The notes: generated by a model from the sequence alone, not told the origin. A stretch of DNA of 64,000 nt from Microbacteriaceae bacterium VKM Ac-2854 (GCA_013205085.1 JABMLH010000004.1:1-64000), one strand, 5' to 3'; counted from the stretch's first letter, positions 44,282 to 53,153 are shown. Program-made: numbers and translations.

Positions 44282-44595
44282 CTATGAACGCAGCCCGAGT
44301 AGGGGGAGCAGCCGGCTGAGGTCGAAGCCGTCGACGACGAGGTCGGCGCGATCGCGCACCAGCGGCTTCGCGACGGCGATCGTGCGTTCCAGCGGAACGC
44401 CGCAGGCGCCCGCCCACTCGCGCAGCGCATCCGCCTTCGCGTGCGCGTCGATCTCGCCGTCGTTCAGGCCGCCGGCGAGCGCACCGTCGCGCGCCTCCAA
44501 GCAGTTCGCGCGCGCGAAGTCGAGACCGAGTTCCGCGGCGAGCGGGTCGAGGATCTCGTGGAAGCCGCCCGAGAGGGCGGGCTTACGCGGCGATG
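44282..44595 (-). pseudogene. Phosphoserine phosphatase (SerB) remnant with catalytic loop deleted
   Basis: The minus strand reads KPALSGGFHEILDPLAAELG, continuing to HAKADALREWAGACGVPLER and TIAVAKPLVRDRADLVVDGF. This is the middle and end of SerB. The N-terminal half with the DxDxT nucleophile is absent upstream of about 44595. The Mg-binding GDGANDLxM segment that should follow TIAV is missing in an in-frame deletion of roughly 20 codons. It cannot be an active phosphatase. Confidence 0.68.
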
Positions 44596-44667
44596 GACGT
44601 CCTCGACGAGTTCGAGGACCTCGACACCCGGATCCGGGAGCGCATCACGCGCCTACGGAGCGCCTGA
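44593..44667 (+). other. Possible gene fragment on plus strand beside the SerB remnant
   Basis: A 24-residue frame encodes MDVLDEFEDLDTRIRERITR and four more residues. It has the look of a C-terminal amphipathic helix from a regulator. It has no RBS, abuts the SerB breakpoint and may be another remnant. Chance is a fair alternative. Confidence 0.25.
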
Positions 44668-44731
44668 CGCGACGGCTCATCCCGACGGATCACCCCAGAG
44701 CCCGAGGCGGATCCATTCGCCTCCACGCGGC

Positions 44732-45598
44732 TCACGCGATGGAGTCGAGGAGCCGTTCGGTCGCGGCCCAGAGCTGCGCCTGCGCCGCCGCGTCGTCGCC
44801 GGGGGCCGTCGGGCGAATCTCCCGGTGGCCACGGACCGTGACGTAGCGACCGGACCGTCCGTCGTAGCCCGCGTCGGTCGCGAGGGCCGTGATGAGGTCG
44901 GCGCCGCGCTGGGGTTCTCCGATGTGCAGCGCGGTGAGGACGCGTTCGAGGCCGACAGCGAACCCGAGTTCGCGGCCGAGACCGGTCGTGTTGAAGCCGG
45001 GGTCGAGGCAGTTCACCGTAACGGTCGTGCCGGCGAGGCGCCGGGCGAGTTCGAAGCTGAACATGATGTCGAGCAGTTTCGACTTCCCGTACCGCTCGGA
45101 GGAGCCTCGGGCGGTGAAGGCGGTGGCGTCGGTGAGATCGGCGGGAATGGACAGGGTGCCGTGGCGCCGGGAGGCCTCGGACGCGACGGTGACGACGCGG
45201 CCGGCGGCGGCACGATGCAACTGCGGCAGCAGCGCCCCCGTGAGGATGAACGGGGTGAGGTAGTTGACGGCGATCATCTCGGGCAGTCCATCGGGGGTGA
45301 TCCGCGGTTCGAACGCATGGATGCCGGCGTTGTTGATGAGCACGTCGATCCGGTCGTAGTGGGCCGCGATCTCTGCTCCGACTCGACGGGTTTCGCTGAC
45401 GCGGGTGAAGTCGGCCAGGAAGACGTCGACCTCGGCACCGGGAACGCGGGCGAGGATCTCGGCGCGGGTCTCGTCGGCCTTCGCCCGGCTCCGGGCGGTG
45501 ATCGCCAAGCGAGCGCCTCGGCGAGCGAGGTCGCCGGCGGCGATCCGGCCGAGGCCGTTCGTGGCCCCGGTGATGACGATGAGCGGTGACGATGCCAT
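44732..45598 (-). CDS. Short-chain dehydrogenase/reductase
   Basis: This is a 288-residue classical SDR with TGATNGLGRIAA (cofactor), NNAGIHAFEP, VASEAS (Ser) and YGKSK (Tyr/Lys) near residue 170. It is related to retinol-dehydrogenase-like actinobacterial proteins. Divergent from a MarR gene 71 nt away, which probably regulates it. Confidence 0.87.
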   Translation of the reverse strand: MASSPLIVITGATNGLGRIAAGDLARRGARLAITARSRAKADETRAEILARVPGAEVDVFLADFTRVSETRRVGAEIAAHYDRIDVLINNAGIHAFEPRITPDGLPEMIAVNYLTPFILTGALLPQLHRAAAGRVVTVASEASRRHGTLSIPADLTDATAFTARGSSERYGKSKLLDIMFSFELARRLAGTTVTVNCLDPGFNTTGLGRELGFAVGLERVLTALHIGEPQRGADLITALATDAGYDGRSGRYVTVRGHREIRPTAPGDDAAAQAQLWAATERLLDSIA

Positions 45599-45669
45599 GC
45601 GTGCGAATCCTTCGATGACGGGACGGTAGTTTGCCGTTACCCATTACTTTAGAACGCTATCGTGGGCAT

Positions 45670-46158
45670 ATGCAAACAAGATCGCAGCACGATCGTCGCG
45701 AGCTCGAGCTCGCCCTCGGCGAGAGCATCAACGCCCTGCTCAGCGCGACCCGCGCCTTGAGCGAGCGCAGCGCCGCGTCGTTCCACGAGCAACTGCAGCC
45801 CGCCGCGTTCCACATCGCCCGCTGGCTGCACGCATTCGGACCAGCCAAACCCAGCGTCATCGCCGACGCGCTGGCCATGGATCGCAGTTCGACCAGCACT
45901 CTCATCGGCCGGATGCGCACGCTGGGACTCGTGGAGAGCACCCCCGATCCCGGCGATCGGCGTGGGGTCATCGTCGGCCTGAGCCCGTCGGGCGACGAAC
46001 GCGTCACGCGCACGCTGGCCGAACGGGGGGACGAGTTCGGCGATCGCGTCAGGGACTGGTCCGACCCGGACGTCCGGACCTTGACCGAACTCCTCGAACG
46101 ACTGACCCGCACCCCGACGCAGGATGAGCGTCCGGAGCCCACCACCCGGCGGCCCTGA
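45670..46158 (+). CDS. MarR-family regulator
   Basis: This 162-residue protein has the winged-helix core PSVIADALAMDRSSTSTLIGRMRTLGLVESTPDPGDRRGVIVGLSPSG (about residues 62-110), the MarR DNA-binding helix and DxRxxxxxLT wing. ATG at 45670 is close behind TATCGT, so a leaderless transcript is possible. It likely represses the divergent SDR. Confidence 0.86.
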   Translation: MQTRSQHDRRELELALGESINALLSATRALSERSAASFHEQLQPAAFHIARWLHAFGPAKPSVIADALAMDRSSTSTLIGRMRTLGLVESTPDPGDRRGVIVGLSPSGDERVTRTLAERGDEFGDRVRDWSDPDVRTLTELLERLTRTPTQDERPEPTTRRP

Positions 46159-46179
46159 GCATCGGGCTACGATTCCGAC

Positions 46180-46407
46180 ATGACGAAACCGACTCCGATC
46201 ATCGATGTCTCGATCGGCGGGGAGTCCATCCGTCTCGGGCAGTTCCTGAAGTTCGCAGGGCTGCTCGACAGCGGCGGTGAGGTGAAGGAGGCGATCGTCG
46301 ACGGCCTGGTCGCCGTGAACGGCGAGGTCGAGCTGCGCCGCGGCCGACAGCTCCAGCTCGGCGACATCGTCGACTTCGAGGGGCGGCGGGCGCGCGTCTG
46401 CGCGTAG
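46180..46407 (+). CDS. RNA-binding S4-domain protein
   Basis: This 75-residue protein consists almost only of an S4 domain (IRLGQFLKFAGLLDSGGEVKEAIVDGLVAVNGE), as in the YaaA/YbcJ family. It should bind structured RNA. The ATG lies 6 nt after TACGAT, fitting a leaderless start. A 7-bp hairpin follows the stop. Confidence 0.87.
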   Translation: MTKPTPIIDVSIGGESIRLGQFLKFAGLLDSGGEVKEAIVDGLVAVNGEVELRRGRQLQLGDIVDFEGRRARVCA

Positions 46408-46428
46408 CGTCGCGCGTCGACATCGGAG

Positions 46429-46445
46429 CCGCCCGCCTCGGGCGG
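46429..46445 (+). terminator. Hairpin after the S4-domain gene
   Basis: CCGCCCG-CCT-CGGGCGG is a perfect 7-bp stem with a 3-nt loop, 21 nt after the stop. There is no U-run, so the terminator call rests on position and GC-rich stem. Confidence 0.45.
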
Positions 46446-46539
46446 AACGAGCAACTGCACGCATCGCCGGACCGACTCACACCCGCCGCGCCCCTTATTC
46501 CCGCGGCGCGGACCGCCCGCCGCGGGTCTAATCTCGGCA

Positions 46540-47619
46540 GTGGCAGGACGGATGGCGACCATGACGGATGCAGCGGCCTTCGCGCAGCGACTCTTCACCG
46601 AACTCATCGGCGGGATGGAGATCCTCGCCGTGTACATCGGCGACCGGCTCGGCCTGTACCGCGCACTCGCCGACGCCGGCCCCCTCACGGTCGATGAGTT
46701 GGCGCACCGCACCGGGATGCATCCGCGTTACGCACGGGAGTGGCTCGAGCAGCAAGCGGTGAGCGGCATCCTGACCGTCAACGGCCCCGGCCCGGCCCCC
46801 CGGTTCGACCTCCCGGGCGCGCACGCCGAGGTGCTGACCGATCCGTCGTCACTGGTGTACACCCCACCGTTCGCGCGGATGCTCGTGGCCGCCTCCGCTC
46901 GCCTTCCCGAGCTTCTGGAGGCCTACCGAACCGGCGGCGGAGTCGGATGGTCCCAGTTCGGTGCCGATGCCCGAGACGGCCAGGGCGACGCGAATCGACC
47001 GTGGTTCGAGACCGCGCTCGCCCCGGCCCTCGCGCGGGTACCCGCCGTGCACGACGTGCTCTCGCGTTCCGGCGCGCGCATCGTCGACGTCGGCTCCGGC
47101 CACGGCTGGTCCTCGATCGCGCTGGCTCGGGCGTACCCGAACGCGACCGTCGTCGGCGTGGATGTGGACGAACCCTCGATAACGGCCGCCCGTGAGCACG
47201 CGGCAGCCGTCCCCTCCGTGTCGTTCCGCCGTGCGGACGGGGACGGCTTCGTCCGCGACGGTGAGCCGCTCCTGGACGCAGCGTTCGTCTTCGAGGCGCT
47301 GCACGACATGCCCGACCCGGTCGGGGTGCTGCGAGCGATCCGCGACTCGTTGCGCGACGACGGGATCGTGGTTGTGATGGACGAGGCCGTTGCCGAGACG
47401 TTCGCGCCGGACGGCGACGAGATCGAGCGGATCATGTACGCCTACAGCCTGTTGATCTGCCTGCCCGACAGCATGTCGACCCCGGGATCCGTCGCGACCG
47501 GGACGGTGATGCGACCGGCAGTCCTGGAACGCTACGCGCGCGGCGCGGGATTCGCGGGGATCGAGATCCTGCCGATCGACGACTTCGCGGCGTTCCGGTT
47601 CTACCGGCTGCTGCTGTGA
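46540..47619 (+). CDS. SAM-dependent methyltransferase (class I)
   Basis: This 359-residue protein has an N-terminal winged-helix dimerisation-like domain (LGLYRALADAGPLTVDELAHRTGMHPRYAREWLEQQ) and a Rossmann methyltransferase domain (ARIVDVGSGHGWSSIALARAYPNATVVGVDVDEP, about residues 185-220), the layout of O-/C-methyltransferase-like proteins. GTG at 46540 sits 5 nt behind TAATCT (leaderless). ATGs at 46552 and 46561 are alternatives. Substrate unknown. Confidence 0.84.
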   Translation: MAGRMATMTDAAAFAQRLFTELIGGMEILAVYIGDRLGLYRALADAGPLTVDELAHRTGMHPRYAREWLEQQAVSGILTVNGPGPAPRFDLPGAHAEVLTDPSSLVYTPPFARMLVAASARLPELLEAYRTGGGVGWSQFGADARDGQGDANRPWFETALAPALARVPAVHDVLSRSGARIVDVGSGHGWSSIALARAYPNATVVGVDVDEPSITAAREHAAAVPSVSFRRADGDGFVRDGEPLLDAAFVFEALHDMPDPVGVLRAIRDSLRDDGIVVVMDEAVAETFAPDGDEIERIMYAYSLLICLPDSMSTPGSVATGTVMRPAVLERYARGAGFAGIEILPIDDFAAFRFYRLLL

Positions 47620-47839
47620 TGCGCGCCGGGTCGGCACCGGTTCGAGCACCACGACATCGGTCGCGATCGTCATCCCATAGCGGGCACCCACTGCGGCGGC
47701 GCGGAAGGTTTGGACAAAAGTCGGAAGGCCGCGACGGCCCCCGACCGTAGCGTGGAAGCACTCTTCACCCCAGGCGAAGAGACCCCTGAATCGGACCCGG
47801 GCTGGGCTCGCGGTCGACCTGAACACGGAGACGGAAATC

Positions 47840-48676
47840 ATGCCCTTTGTAACCACCGACGACGGCGTAGAGATCTACTACAAGGACTGGGGCAGCACCG
47901 ACGCGCAGCCCATCGTGTTCCACCACGGCTGGCCGCTCTCCTCCGACGACTGGGACGCGCAGATGCTGTTCTTCCACGCCCGCGGCTACCGCGTCATCGC
48001 GAGCGACCGCCGCGGTCACGGCCGGTCGACGCAGGTGGGCACCGGGCACGACATGGACCACTACGCCAGCGACGTCAACGCCGTGGTCGAGCACCTCGAT
48101 CTGCGGAACGCGATCCACATCGGCCATTCCACCGGCGGCGGCCAGGTCGCCCGCTACGTCGCGAAGTACGGCGAGCCGCAGGGCCGCGTGGCCAAGGCGA
48201 TCCTCGTGTCGGCGGTGCCCCCGCTGATGGTGCAGACCGAGTCGAACCCTGATGGCACGCCGATCTCGGTCTTCGACGGATTCCGCGAGGCCCTCGCCGC
48301 CAACCGCGCCGAGTTCTTCCAGGCTGTCGCCTCCGGCCCGTTTTACGGCTTCAACCGGCCCGGCGTCACCGTCTCGCAGCCGGTGGTCGACAACTGGTGG
48401 CGTCAGGGCATGACGGGCTCCGCGCTGGCGCACTACGAGGGCATCAAGGCCTTCTCGGAGACCGACCAGACCGAGGACCTCAAGGCCATCACCGTCCCCG
48501 TTCTCGTCACGCAGGGCGACGACGACCAGGTCGTGCCGTACAAGGACGCGTCGCTGAAGCAGCACGAGCTGCTCCAGAACTCCACGCTCAAGATCTACGA
48601 GGGCTACCCGCACGGCATGCTGACGACCCACGCCGACGTCATCAACCCCGACCTGCTGGCCTTCATCCAGGAGTAG
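47840..48676 (+). CDS. Alpha/beta hydrolase, non-haem chloroperoxidase/arylesterase type
   Basis: This 278-residue protein has the oxyanion motif FHHGWPLSSDDWD, nucleophile Ser97 in GHSTGGG, Asp in QGDDDQVVP (near 228) and His in YPHGML (near 257). The pattern is that of cofactor-free haloperoxidase/arylesterases. GGAGACGG precedes the ATG in a leader of about 75 nt behind TAGCGT. A 17-bp hairpin follows. Confidence 0.9.
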   Translation: MPFVTTDDGVEIYYKDWGSTDAQPIVFHHGWPLSSDDWDAQMLFFHARGYRVIASDRRGHGRSTQVGTGHDMDHYASDVNAVVEHLDLRNAIHIGHSTGGGQVARYVAKYGEPQGRVAKAILVSAVPPLMVQTESNPDGTPISVFDGFREALAANRAEFFQAVASGPFYGFNRPGVTVSQPVVDNWWRQGMTGSALAHYEGIKAFSETDQTEDLKAITVPVLVTQGDDDQVVPYKDASLKQHELLQNSTLKIYEGYPHGMLTTHADVINPDLLAFIQE

Positions 48677-48690
48677 GGCGCCACCGTGCC

Positions 48691-48730
48691 GCACCGGTGC
48701 ACCGCGGAGGTTCCCGCGGTGCACCGGTGC
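48691..48730. repeat. Perfect 17-bp hairpin between hydrolase and GT61 gene
   Basis: Arms 48691-48707 and 48714-48730 are perfect complements with a 6-nt loop. Each arm contains the self-palindrome GCACCGGTGC. It starts 14 nt after the hydrolase stop and ends just before the TAACGT -10 of the next gene, so it could terminate upstream transcription or serve as an operator. Confidence 0.8.
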
Positions 48731-48745
48731 AGTAACGTGCTTCTC

Positions 48746-49927
48746 GTGACGACCCGCATCGACGAACGTGCACACACCCTCTCCACGGTCGTTCATCTGC
48801 AGCGGATCGCCCTGCAGCAGAACTCCGGCGGAGAACGCGGAACGATCGACGTCCGCGGACGAGCGACGCTCGTGCCACCACCCGCCAGCACCGACGACGC
48901 CTCCTCCGCCCGCCACACCGGCGGCGTCGCCGACGCCCTCGGGCGGTTCCTCCCCCACGCCGACCACTACTCGTCGATCACGCCGTGGGTGCATTCGTCG
49001 GGGCGTTGGCGTGGCCGCGCGAAGACCCGGCTTCCGGCGGCGTCACTCCTGTACGGCGGAGTCGCGCGCGAACACTTCGGACACTTCATCGTCGAGAGCC
49101 TCAGCCGGCTCTGGGCGCTCTACCACTCCGACGTCGACAGCGACACGCCCACCGACCGCCGCTTCGACCTGATCGCGTTCCTGCGTTCACCGATCGCCGG
49201 ACCATCGCCGCACGGCATGGAACTGCTCTCCCTGTTCGCAGGAGTTCCGCCGACCGTCATCGTCGACGTGCCGATGGCAGCGACGAACGTGCACATCCCG
49301 ATCCAGGCCAGCGCTGCCGAATCCGGCCTCATCGGCCCCGCTTCAGCGATGCGGGCGCTCCGGGCGAACCTCCTGCCGCACTGCGCACCGTCGACGTCCC
49401 GCAGCATCTACGTGTCGAGAAGTCGGTTCGATCCTGGAGCGACGGTGTACTCCGGGTCGATCGCGGAGGAGAGAGCCCTCGAAGAGCGCCTCATCGAAGC
49501 GGGCTATGAGATCTTCCACCCGCAGGAACACCGAGTCGTCACCCAGATCGAGACCTACCGTCAAGCCGGACGGATCATCGTCAACGAGTCGACGGCCATG
49601 CACCTCGTCGCGCTCGCGGCACCGGCATCCGCGCGCGTCGCCGTCATCGGACGCCGAGCCACCCTCGGACCCCTCGTCGACCTGCACCTCGAGGCGGCCT
49701 TCGGAGAGAGCGAACGCACCCGATTCATCGAGAACGGAGCGCGCTACGAACTCGGCACGACCGGGGAGACCTGGGTCGCGCCGCAGTGGACGGAGCTCTG
49801 CGACGAACTCAGCACACGCGGCCTCCTGCCCCACGGAACCGTGTGGAACCCGACCGCGGCGCGGCTCGACGAGGTCGAGCGACGAAGCGCGATCCTCGGC
49901 GGCGCGAGCATCGTCCGCTTGAGTTGA
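48746..49927 (+). CDS. Glycosyltransferase family 61 (DUF563) protein
   Basis: This 393-residue protein has the GT61 signature GGVAREHFGHFIVESLSRLWAL (around residue 105) and the late motif RIIVNESTAMHLVALA. Members transfer sugars to polysaccharide or glycoprotein acceptors in the cytoplasm. GTG at 48746 lies about 8 nt behind TAACGT. The ATG at 48686 would start upstream of the hairpin and is rejected. Confidence 0.84.
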   Translation: MTTRIDERAHTLSTVVHLQRIALQQNSGGERGTIDVRGRATLVPPPASTDDASSARHTGGVADALGRFLPHADHYSSITPWVHSSGRWRGRAKTRLPAASLLYGGVAREHFGHFIVESLSRLWALYHSDVDSDTPTDRRFDLIAFLRSPIAGPSPHGMELLSLFAGVPPTVIVDVPMAATNVHIPIQASAAESGLIGPASAMRALRANLLPHCAPSTSRSIYVSRSRFDPGATVYSGSIAEERALEERLIEAGYEIFHPQEHRVVTQIETYRQAGRIIVNESTAMHLVALAAPASARVAVIGRRATLGPLVDLHLEAAFGESERTRFIENGARYELGTTGETWVAPQWTELCDELSTRGLLPHGTVWNPTAARLDEVERRSAILGGASIVRLS

Positions 49928-50271
49928 CTCGCTCTGACGGTGCACAGCGTGGGCAAGCTCCCGTCCGTCCGGCAGTTCCCGATCGGGAGTCGAAGGACGA
50001 GCCAACGCGAACTCGTCGCCGTTCAGCACAGGGCCGATCACGTCGACGCCGGCCGCAGGTGAGCGCCGGTACGAGCGCAGCGCGAGGGCAATGATGGAGG
50101 CCGCCGCGATTCCTATCAGTACCTGCGCCGTTGCGGATCCTTCACCAAGTCGGTGTGGTGACCGGATGATCGGATCGGCTCCGTGCCGACCTGCGATCGC
50201 GTGGAAACGGCACCGAGATCGGAAGGGAGGCACCGCATCGGCGCCTCCCTCCATTCAGCGGTCCGCCTGGT
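49928..50271. other. 344-nt gap without a supported gene
   Basis: This gap lies between GT61 (plus) and the chimeric gene (minus). A minus-strand frame contains one hydrophobic stretch (TAQVLIGIAAASIIALALRS), but it has no good start and runs on as antisense of GT61. A short palindrome TCCCGATCGGGA lies near 49978. No gene is called. Confidence 0.55.
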
Positions 50272-51201
50272 TCAGCAGGAACGAGCCGGGTACGCGGCGT
50301 CGATCGAGGTGCTGACGCTCTGTCCGCCGACCGTGGCCGTCGCGAGCACCGACGCGGTGCCCGCACCGACGGACGTGAGCCGCGTGCTGAACGCCGCCGA
50401 GGCCTTCTTCGCCGGCGCGACCGAGGTGAACGACTTGCTGCCGTGCGCGGAGGTCACCGCCACGTCGACCGGAACGCTCGCGTTGTTGGTCACGACAACC
50501 GTCAGCACGACCTTCCCGGCCACGCAGCGCGTGGAGGCCGTCGCCGTCACGTCGAGCGCCGGAACTGTCGAGACCGTCGTCGGCGTGCCGAGAGACACGG
50601 GAGCTATCGTGATCCGGTCGATGTTCGGCGCGTACGCCGACGCGTTGCCGAGCACGATGGGAGCGGATGCGGAGGTCAGCGTCACGGGGATGGTGCGTTC
50701 CCAGAAGCTGTTCCAGGAGTACGTATAGCGGAAGTAGGCGTGTCCGGCGGAACCGGCGATGTCCTTCTCGCTCACGTCGATCCGACGATCGACCACCTGC
50801 GGGTTGTAGTCGTGCGCGCCGCTGAGTTCGGCATTGGAGTACGACACCGCGATGTCGTACTCCCCGGCCGCCGTGATGCCCGCGCTGCGCGGGATCTCGA
50901 TGGTGTTCGCCGCGCCGTTGCCGACGAAGCCGACGAACTTCGAGCCCGAGGCGTTGGTGCCGGTGCTCGCCGCGAGTGTCGTCACGGCCGCCGCGCCGCG
51001 CAGCGTCGCGTTCTCCGCCTCGACGACCACGGCCGCGGGATCATCTTCGGAGGTCGACAGCCAGAGGGTGTCGTCCCAGCCGGCGGCCTTCTGCGCAACG
51101 GCGACCGCTGCCTTGACGGTGTCGAGGTCGATCTTGATCGGGTTGTAGATCACGGCGGCGCGAGCGCGCGCCGCCGGATCGGCGGGGGTCGGGTCGGTCA
51201 T
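50272..51201 (-). CDS. Chimera: diacylglycerol-kinase N-terminus joined to a carbohydrate-binding module
   Basis: This is a 309-residue frame. Residues 1-55 read like the start of an actinobacterial DagK-type lipid kinase (RAAVIYNPIKIDLDTVKAAV then GWDDTLWLSTSEDDP). At about residue 56 it passes without a break into VVVEAENATLRG, a CBM35-like beta-sandwich, and a Ser/Thr/Val-rich terminal domain (CVAGKVVLTVVVTNNASVPVDV to YPARSC) as found in secreted glycosidases. There is no signal peptide, no kinase GGDGT motif and no glycosidase domain. It is most simply a deletion fusion, probably without function. It lies 24 nt after the DUF1206 gene. Confidence 0.75.
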   Translation of the reverse strand: MTDPTPADPAARARAAVIYNPIKIDLDTVKAAVAVAQKAAGWDDTLWLSTSEDDPAAVVVEAENATLRGAAAVTTLAASTGTNASGSKFVGFVGNGAANTIEIPRSAGITAAGEYDIAVSYSNAELSGAHDYNPQVVDRRIDVSEKDIAGSAGHAYFRYTYSWNSFWERTIPVTLTSASAPIVLGNASAYAPNIDRITIAPVSLGTPTTVSTVPALDVTATASTRCVAGKVVLTVVVTNNASVPVDVAVTSAHGSKSFTSVAPAKKASAAFSTRLTSVGAGTASVLATATVGGQSVSTSIDAAYPARSC

Positions 51202-51225
51202 GAGGTGCGCCTTTCAGGCAGAGGT

Positions 51226-52056
51226 TCACAGCCGCGCGTAGCGGGCGCGAACGAAGGTGTAGAGGCCGTAAGCGATGAGCCCGATTCCGACGGCGGTGAG
51301 GATGATCGCCCCGAAGGTAAGCGAGGCGAGGGACTTCAACGCCCCATCCAGTCCGGTCGCGTTGCCGGGATCGACGGTGGCGGCCGCGACGACGAACAGC
51401 ACACCGACCACGAACACGGCGACACCCTTCGCGATGTATCCGGTGATGCCGGCGGCGACGACGACGCGGCCGACGCGGCCGACGGGAAGGGTGAGGTCAT
51501 CCCGGAATCTGCGGGTGACGCCTTTGAAGACGAAGTAGCCGCCGATACCGGCCGCGAGAACGCCCACCGCGCCGAGCAAGAGCTGGCCGCCGGGGAGGGT
51601 GAGGAGGGTGGAGCTGGCCTGCTGGGTCGAGTCGCTCGAGCTGGCCGCCTTCCCCTGCGCGAAGCTCAGCGCCGTGACGCCGAGGGCGACGTAGGCGAGA
51701 GCCTTCCCCAGCGACACGAGGCTGCGCATCCAGCGCTTCTTCGACGAGGAGCCGATCCCGAGCACTGCCTGCACGATCAGCCAGAGTCCGAGGGCGAACA
51801 GACCGACGACGACGATCCACAGCAGAATCGCACCGCCGGGGAACTTCGCGATCTCCGCGAGGGCTCCGGACTGATCGGATTGACCCTGTCCGGTGAATGC
51901 GACACGGATCGCGACGGCGCCGAGCAGGAGGTGGACGAGGGCGCTGGCCGCGAAGCCGACTCGAGCGAGGATCTCGAGGGCGCGACTGTTGCCGACGTCG
52001 CGGGCGGCGCCCGTTGTGGCGCGCGCGGCTCGGCGCGCGTGGTCGGAGGTACTCAC
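51226..52056 (-). CDS. DUF1206 membrane protein
   Basis: This 276-residue protein has about six hydrophobic segments in three repeated pairs, the DUF1206 pattern (LEILARVGFAASALVHLLLGAVAIRVAF; SLGKALAYVALGVTALSFA; GRVVVAAGITGYIAKGVAVFVVG). Function unknown. It lies 19 nt after the PAP2 gene. Confidence 0.84.
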   Translation of the reverse strand: MSTSDHARRAARATTGAARDVGNSRALEILARVGFAASALVHLLLGAVAIRVAFTGQGQSDQSGALAEIAKFPGGAILLWIVVVGLFALGLWLIVQAVLGIGSSSKKRWMRSLVSLGKALAYVALGVTALSFAQGKAASSSDSTQQASSTLLTLPGGQLLLGAVGVLAAGIGGYFVFKGVTRRFRDDLTLPVGRVGRVVVAAGITGYIAKGVAVFVVGVLFVVAAATVDPGNATGLDGALKSLASLTFGAIILTAVGIGLIAYGLYTFVRARYARL

Positions 52057-52075
52057 GGTTTTCTCCGTTCTAGGG

Positions 52076-52837
52076 TCAGGTTCCGTCGCGCTGAAGCTGC
52101 GAGAACGGGTCGAGGATGCGTTCGCCGGGCACGCGGACGGTACGTTTCACGTCGATTGCCATGACGGTCCCGACGATCACCATCGAGAGCATGAGTGAGG
52201 CGGTGGTGTCGCTGATCCAGTGGTACCCGAGGTAGAGCCGGCTGCAGATCTGCGCGAGGATCCCGATGATCGCCAGCGCCAGTGCCGTCACGGTGAACCA
52301 GCGGCGCTGGATGCGGCTGGCGAGGAGGTAGGCGAGCAGAAGCAGGAAATCGGCGGTGCCGAGGACGTGACCGGAGGGGAACGAGAAGGAGTGGTCGGGG
52401 CCGAACAGCATCAGCCCGATCGGCGGGCGCGGATGCTGCACGAGCGGCGCGATGACCATCGCCAGCAGCATTCCCGTCACCATTCCGCCCGCCAGCAGCA
52501 GCGGCCGCCACAGGTGTTTGGCGAGCATCACCCACGCGATCAGAACCGCAAGGATGACCAACGGCAGGACCGTGGGGCCGAAGACGATCGCCAACACGAT
52601 CATCGAAGCCGTGGCGTCGGCGGAGCGCAGTGAGTTGAACCAGCTCTCGACGGGCACATCCAACCGTTGGAAACCGGTGAAGGTCAGCACACTCCACAAC
52701 AGCGCGGCGAATCCGAGCAGGCCGACAGCGATCAGCATCGACGCTAGGAGGTACATCCGGCGTCGGGTAGTCGCGGGCAGGTAGCGTTCCTCGACGATGA
52801 AGCGTTGCCGCCACGAACGGTCGGCCGACTCCGTCAT
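52076..52837 (-). CDS. PAP2-family phosphatase
   Basis: This 253-residue membrane protein has about six segments and the phosphatase motifs C1 (QHPRPP, shortened K-x6-RP type), C2 (SFPSGH) and C3 (SRLYLGYHWISD). It dephosphorylates phosphatidic acid or an isoprenoid/PG-phosphate at the outer face of the membrane. It is part of the minus-strand unit GlsB/YeaQ-PAP2-DUF1206-chimera. An original DagK in the last position would have made a kinase/phosphatase pair. Confidence 0.88.
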   Translation of the reverse strand: MTESADRSWRQRFIVEERYLPATTRRRMYLLASMLIAVGLLGFAALLWSVLTFTGFQRLDVPVESWFNSLRSADATASMIVLAIVFGPTVLPLVILAVLIAWVMLAKHLWRPLLLAGGMVTGMLLAMVIAPLVQHPRPPIGLMLFGPDHSFSFPSGHVLGTADFLLLLAYLLASRIQRRWFTVTALALAIIGILAQICSRLYLGYHWISDTTASLMLSMVIVGTVMAIDVKRTVRVPGERILDPFSQLQRDGT

Positions 52838-52874
52838 CGTCGGCCCCTCGGTTGCTGCTCGGCGGGGTCCGGGC

Positions 52875-53153
52875 TCAGCGGCGTGCGGTGCTGCGGCCGG
52901 CGAAGCGCGTGTATATCAGCAGGACGATGATCGCCCCGATGATCGAGCCGATGATCCCCGCGGGCTGGAAGAAGCCGTCCATCGCGTCGTGCTGGAACAG
53001 CAGGTACCCCAGGAAGCCGCCCACGAACGAGCCGACGATGCCCAGAACGATGGTCATCACGATGCTGATGTTCTGCCGTCCCGGCACGATCAAGCGTGCG
53101 AGCGCCCCGGCGATCAGGCCGACGATGATGAGGCTGATGATAAGACCGACCAT
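52875..53153 (-). CDS. GlsB/YeaQ/YmgE-family small membrane protein
   Basis: This 92-residue protein has three hydrophobic segments with the glycine-rich pattern GLIAGALARLIVPGRQ and IVGSFVGGFLGYLLF of the YeaQ/transglycosylase-associated family. ATG at 53153 has GGAAGG upstream. Often stress-linked; role unknown. Confidence 0.87.
   Translation of the reverse strand: MVGLIISLIIVGLIAGALARLIVPGRQNISIVMTIVLGIVGSFVGGFLGYLLFQHDAMDGFFQPAGIIGSIIGAIIVLLIYTRFAGRSTARR

Noticed and set aside
46849-47856. Minus-strand frame between the methyltransferase and chloroperoxidase genes
   Set aside because: Most of it is antisense to the methyltransferase, and no recognisable domain is present.
49343-50254. 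Minus-strand frame with one hydrophobic stretch near 50120
   Set aside because: No RBS or start at a sensible place, and most of it is antisense of GT61.
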